Below, in pieces: positions 60,173 to 64,000 of a stretch of 64,000 bases of DNA. Each line of letters opens with the position of its first letter. Position 1 is the stretch's first letter. Location of the stretch: positions 1-64,000 of the forward strand of contig JAIWNI010000047.1 in the NCBI GenBank assembly GCA_025331435.1, in the 5' to 3' direction. This DNA is from Choanephora cucurbitarum (lineage: Eukaryota > Mucoromycota > Mucoromycetes > Mucorales > Choanephoraceae). Both the position numbers and the translations under genes were made by a program. Under the pieces are notes generated by a model, which saw nothing but the letters and a program-made list of their open reading frames with translations, made no database searches and was not told the DNA's origin.

Positions 60173-60739
60173 AAAAAAAAAGAAGCAAAGAGAAAATGGG
60201 ATTTATTATCAAACTAGCTCAAAGCATGAAATATATAGGTTTTAAACGATTATCCAAAAATGGAATTGATGTAAAGATGAAACGACCTAGATCAACAGTC
60301 ATGCACCATAAAATTCAAAAGAAACAGCCTATATGCGGAGTTTCACATAAATCTTCAAGATTAAGCTTCCAAAAAAGGTGTCACTTCAGATTATCAGTTA
60401 GGTTGAGTAGATTGTGCACTGATGTTTTTTTCGGGCTTAATTTTACAATATGTATCAGAACTATCCTACTTTTTGTTTGCTGCCAATAAGAACAATAAAT
60501 ACGTGCATATTTTCAATTCAAACACCTCTCTTTTCTTTTAAGCCAAAACTATAACCCATGCAAACGAGTTGAGTATACTCTAAAAGAAAACTCTTGTTGC
60601 TCCTCATCACAACAAATAGGACATTTTAGCATACGAAACTCTAGTTTAAACAACTGATGTGAGTAACCTTAAAAAGGTGCTCTCCATTCTGTCTAAAAAG
60701 ATGCAAAGATTTATGTAGGTCTAAATCATATAAAAAATC
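60173..60739. other. Intergenic stretch between LYS2 and KEI1
   Basis: A plus-strand frame at 60196-60489 (97 codons) starts within the LYS2 promoter, is basic and matches no family; I treat it as chance. Nothing else is seen. Confidence 0.5.
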
Positions 60740-61561
60740 TTAATCTTGTGCAGGCTTGGGCGATAGCTCGTCAGATCGAATAGTTGTGTCCTCTAAGTCA
60801 ATTGACTCTTGTGTTGGTAGCTTGGAATAATGGGCTCTGTTGATCAGTCTGTAGTAACGAATGACAACATAAGCAAAGTAAAACTACAAATAAGTGATGT
60901 TAGATAGGCATAGACAAATACTTGATTAACTTACATGAATAAAACGCAAGATTACCAAGACAGCAATACTGACTTGACTTTCCATTTTGAATACACGATC
61001 ATGCTCTGCTAACTTCTCAGGGTCGTCTATCAATTCAGGCATACTGTGGTCTGTATAGACAAACCAATTGACTGCAAACCAAATGGTAGAAACTACACTC
61101 ACTAAACAATCAAGCAAAAAGAACATCGTATACCAGCGAGTGATCCGCACATTATCCTATAATTGAAATTGCACAAATGAGAAGATAATAAAGAGAAAAA
61201 AGGTTTTGCTTTACATGATATTGACCATACAAGCCATAAGCAAACACAGCGATTGCAAATAAAGAATATATATAAATGGTTGTAGCAGTTGTGTCGCTGA
61301 AATCAAATGACAGAATACCATAGAATCCAGAGAGCTTATTCAACTATATTTTGAATTAAGGTATAAGCCTACGTATATAAGAAGGAAAGGAGTTGTACTT
61401 ACGATACCAAATACAGTGATAAGTGATACTCCTTTCAAAAGAAAAAAAAACAAAATTAGCACCGACTTTTTTTTCTGGTTAACATCATTTCAAAGCATTA
61501 TGTTTCTACCTGTTTTAAGAGGAATGAAGCCACAACAGTGTCGACCTTTTGAAGATGGCAT
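60740..61561 (-). CDS. KEI1: Inositol-phosphorylceramide synthase regulatory subunit Kei1-like
   Basis: Five exons: 61510-61561, 61403-61431 (29 nt), 61215-61343, 60935-61156, 60740-60883; GT-AG introns of 51-78 nt; 191 residues (yeast Kei1 is 221). Kei1 is the Golgi membrane partner of Aur1 in inositol-phosphorylceramide synthase. Seen: CCGFIPLKTGVSLITVFG then ILNKLSGFYGILSF, which closely follows the yeast order GFMPL...ISILNKCSGAYGIL; about four hydrophobic helices (IYIYSLFAIAVFAYGLY, MFFLLDCLVSVVSTIWFAV, VSIAVLVILRFIHFYF); the WF..NWF segment in the third loop; and an acidic cytosolic tail. The assignment rests on this by-eye similarity and on topology. No Aur1 gene is in the window. Confidence 0.78.
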
Positions 61562-62236
61562 TTGTGAAATGAAGAGATTTTAAACCCAAAGAAAGGAAAA
61601 GAATCTCTTGGTAACTTCTAAGAAAAAAGCAACCATTTTCGTCTACAACTCCGACGGTCTTGCCGCGTTTTGAAATAGATCAAAATTCCCATTGTAACTC
61701 CCCTTGATTTATGAACTTGAACTCATACAAATTACTCTAATTGAATTCACTATGGAATTCTTCTTTTTTCTTTTCTCTGGTTCACAAAATACAAATACTC
61801 ACAGGACTAGAAAAAGTAATTGTTATCTACATAATTTTTATATACAATAGTCTAACTCGAATAAAAGCTTTTTCTTATATAACAAAATCATAACGCCTGA
61901 AGAAGTTAAATTCTATCTGGAAGTTGAACCCAAACTACTAAATTAAGAAGTCATCAGATTTCATTTTTTTTTGTATTAAGAGTCACCAGATTTCAGTTTC
62001 CTAAATAATGAGACTTTTGGGATGCAAACTCAGCGTCCTAAGGCTACCTTATAAGGTTTGTCCTGCGTCGGCATACGAATTTAATAATTTTGATTGGATG
62101 AGATTTGGCTTCAGCGAGCAAAAACCAGGATTTGAGGACTTTGGATTCAACAATAGTCAGCATAACAATCAGAAGCTCCATTCAAAACATTATGTCAAGT
62201 TTCGCTGAAGAATTAGATAGTTGCATCGTAAAGTAA
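61562..62236. other. Intergenic stretch
   Basis: AT-rich; one plus-strand frame at 62008-62208 (66 codons) has no family content. No gene is called. Confidence 0.5.
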
Positions 62237-63676
62237 TCATACAAGGTACCACGCAAAAAAAATGTTAGCATCACACACAGAGAAATCACCAAGCATAGCA
62301 TAAAAGTACGAATAGATGGTAGATAGACTTATTATAGGTGTTCTGTTGAAATCGAGAGTCATAAGCAGTCTCTTCCTACCATTAGCTTTATCATGAACGC
62401 AAATCGTTGCAAGGCTGATAATTGATTGCTCAAAATTATTTAACAATTGAAGGACAGTGCTTTTTTTGACACTGAGGAAATTCAAGCTGCTCAATTTCTC
62501 CCAAAAGTCTTTAATCCAAATGACCAACGAATTTTAACAGCCATAACGATTTTGTGCAAAAAAGATTTGGAAAAACGGCAGCGAAAAGTCTTAAGAATAA
62601 AAAAAAAGCATGCTTATCACTGTATTTGAGGAAAAGAAGTAGAGTTGTCTTCAATATTACTGAAATCTGCAGATGGCTTCTTCAATGCATTTTTCATTTT
62701 GCTTAAAACATACAATGGCCTATTAAGACTATTCTTGGTCTACTTCTGCTGATAAACGCATTCGAATAAGCTATGATACTTTCCAATACTTTCAAGATGT
62801 TCGGCATGTCGAAGTCCTTCGGCTTCTTCCATGTCATAGCTGTCTTCAGCATTGGACAAATCAGCAGAAGCTGGCTCAATCGAGGAGAGACGCAGAGATA
62901 AAGGAGTTCTTCGATAAGGCTTGGTAGTATTTAGGCAAGAATAAGAATTAACACAATTCTGACTAACTCCACAATTTACTACCATCATTGGTAAAGGAAT
63001 TGTACGAAGAATTATAGAAACCAGAATTAACTTAATTCAAAAACATGATCAATTGAATACTACAATACTTAGCTTTTCACCTATTTTCGCAAGCATGAAG
63101 CGAACGATCTCGAAACTAGCTTCAAATGCTTTCAAGCTTTTCATCTCTTCAGTGGCAATCAACTTTGCTTTTTGAGAGCTGTGGTAGGCCTTCAAGTCAT
63201 CTTGACAGTAATCTGCAGTACTGACTTTTGTCAACAAATGCAATATGTGATTAATTCGCAAGACTATATTACGATCCATATAAAATGAATCGTATCGGTT
63301 ATGATGCAATTCAGTCAAGCTGTTTTTACAGAGCAAGGATTCCATAAAAAAATGCTAGAGTTTGGTAAGAAATATTACAATCTGTAAGTCTGATAACATA
63401 ATAGACTTACTTTTGACTATGCTTGATTCCAATCTTACTTCTTTGTTACCCAAGTCAAACGATCTCATATGTGCTTGAGAACGTCTTTGGTCGGATTCCA
63501 AAATAGAAAAAAACAAAAGGTCCAGAAGGCAAGCAGAAGGTAGAATCTTGGCCACTACGGAAGCAGCTGACTATAATGGTTGGTGATATAATATGGGTGT
63601 TGACTTCAGAATTAAAAACACTTGTGCTATGGTGACACTTGGAAGCATGATAAGATACGAGAATTATGCACGCCAT
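62237..63676 (-). pseudogene. Cluster of coding-looking blocks, probably a decayed gene of an unknown family
   Basis: Minus-strand blocks with protein-like content, in order: about 63676-63572 (SVFNSEVNTHIISPTII); 63570-63439 (SVVAKILPSACLLDLL, ending GNKE before a GTAAGA donor), which is in a different frame from the first block although one base would join them; 63354-63075 (YMDRNIVLRINHILHLL, KLIATEEMKSLKAFEASFEI), joinable to GNKE in phase 0 by an 84-nt intron; 63004-62740 (PMMVVNCGVSQNCVNSYSC, TPLSLRLSSIEPASADL, stop); and separately 62527-62237 (ATICVHDKANGRKRLLMTL). The single-base frame break between the first two blocks and the poor joins suggest a pseudogene or repetitive gene family copy. 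Function unknown; no domain recognised. Confidence 0.4.
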
Positions 63677-64000
63677 TTTTTATGGTCTTCTAATTAAAGG
63701 CAAACATGAATTGAACTTTGTTGTATTTTGCATCACAAGAGAGGCAGATAGTATGATTTATGCACGAATGTTTGTACTAAACTCAAGTTACAGAAATTTA
63801 CTGTGTTACTTTCAATTGTTCAATGTGTTAGTAAAATTTATAGATTGGCACAGATGCAAGCTCTCTTTATGATTATCGATGTATGTTGTTATTGACAGAT
63901 GAAGCAGGTCAATGTGTATCTATTTAAGTAAATTAGACTGTATCTTGTACTTGCAAGAAAATACTATCTCTCTCTGTCTGCCATGTAGGTAAAATATGAT
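63677..64000. other. Window end, nothing seen
   Basis: AT-rich sequence with one 68-codon plus-strand frame (63666-63872) lacking support. Confidence 0.5.

Noticed and set aside
60196..60489. Plus-strand open frame of 97 codons upstream of LYS2
   Set aside because: It overlaps the LYS2 promoter region, is basic and random in composition and has no family match.

Overview
This window is eukaryotic and reads as a filamentous fungus, most likely an early-diverging one of the Mucoromycota (Mucorales-like). Fungal markers include an alpha-aminoadipate reductase (LYS2, fungal lysine route), a Kei1-type inositol-phosphorylceramide synthase subunit, a glycerophosphoinositol-type permease and a PCL-type cyclin. 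Genes carry many short introns (about 48-96 nt), nearly all GT-AG, and pyrimidine tracts often precede the start codons. Spacers are AT-rich and stop-dense. The mucoralean placement is inference from these traits and from the look of one decayed DDE transposase. No rRNA, tRNA, CRISPR array or viral gene was recognised by eye. Exon structures were worked out by hand from splice motifs, reading frame and family conservation; every spliced model given as a firm gene sums to a multiple of three.

Layout, left to right. 0.1-4.4 kb: a nine-exon adenylation-carrier-reductase enzyme (NRPS-like) convergent with a histidine-rich small protein. 7.4-9.1 kb: MFS permease of the GIT1 type with a GC-AG intron. 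9.9-16.3 kb: a compact cluster with SIN3 co-repressor scaffold, EMG1/NEP1 rRNA methyltransferase, an F-box-like/ankyrin protein and a secreted, probably GPI-anchored protein. 21.4-22.7 kb: a Lys/Glu/Pro repeat protein. 26.0-31.1 kb: cardiolipin synthase, a kinesin-like protein whose motor domain has lost its nucleotide-binding motifs, and mitochondrial nuclease NUC1, whose stop codon overlaps that of the kinesin-like gene. 34.3 kb: small unknown gene. 37.2-37.9 kb: a partly resolved coding island. 39.3-40.4 kb: cyclin. 43.7-46.6 kb: two paralogous secreted cysteine-rich proteins. 48.5-52.5 kb: FMC1 (ATP synthase assembly) divergent from SSL2/XPB (TFIIH helicase). 53.5-54.1 kb: dead DDE transposase. 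54.9-61.6 kb: MPV17/PMP22 family protein, LYS2 and KEI1. 62.2-63.6 kb: decayed or unresolved coding blocks.

Functionally the genes are mostly unlinked housekeeping functions: transcription and chromatin (SIN3, SSL2), ribosome assembly (EMG1), mitochondria (cardiolipin synthase, NUC1, FMC1, possibly the MPV17-like protein), sphingolipid and lysine synthesis. The parts that look least described are the pseudo-kinesin, the pair of secreted two-module cysteine proteins, and the orphan adenylation-carrier-reductase. Between gene islands lie long AT-rich stretches of 2-5 kb where I see no convincing gene.
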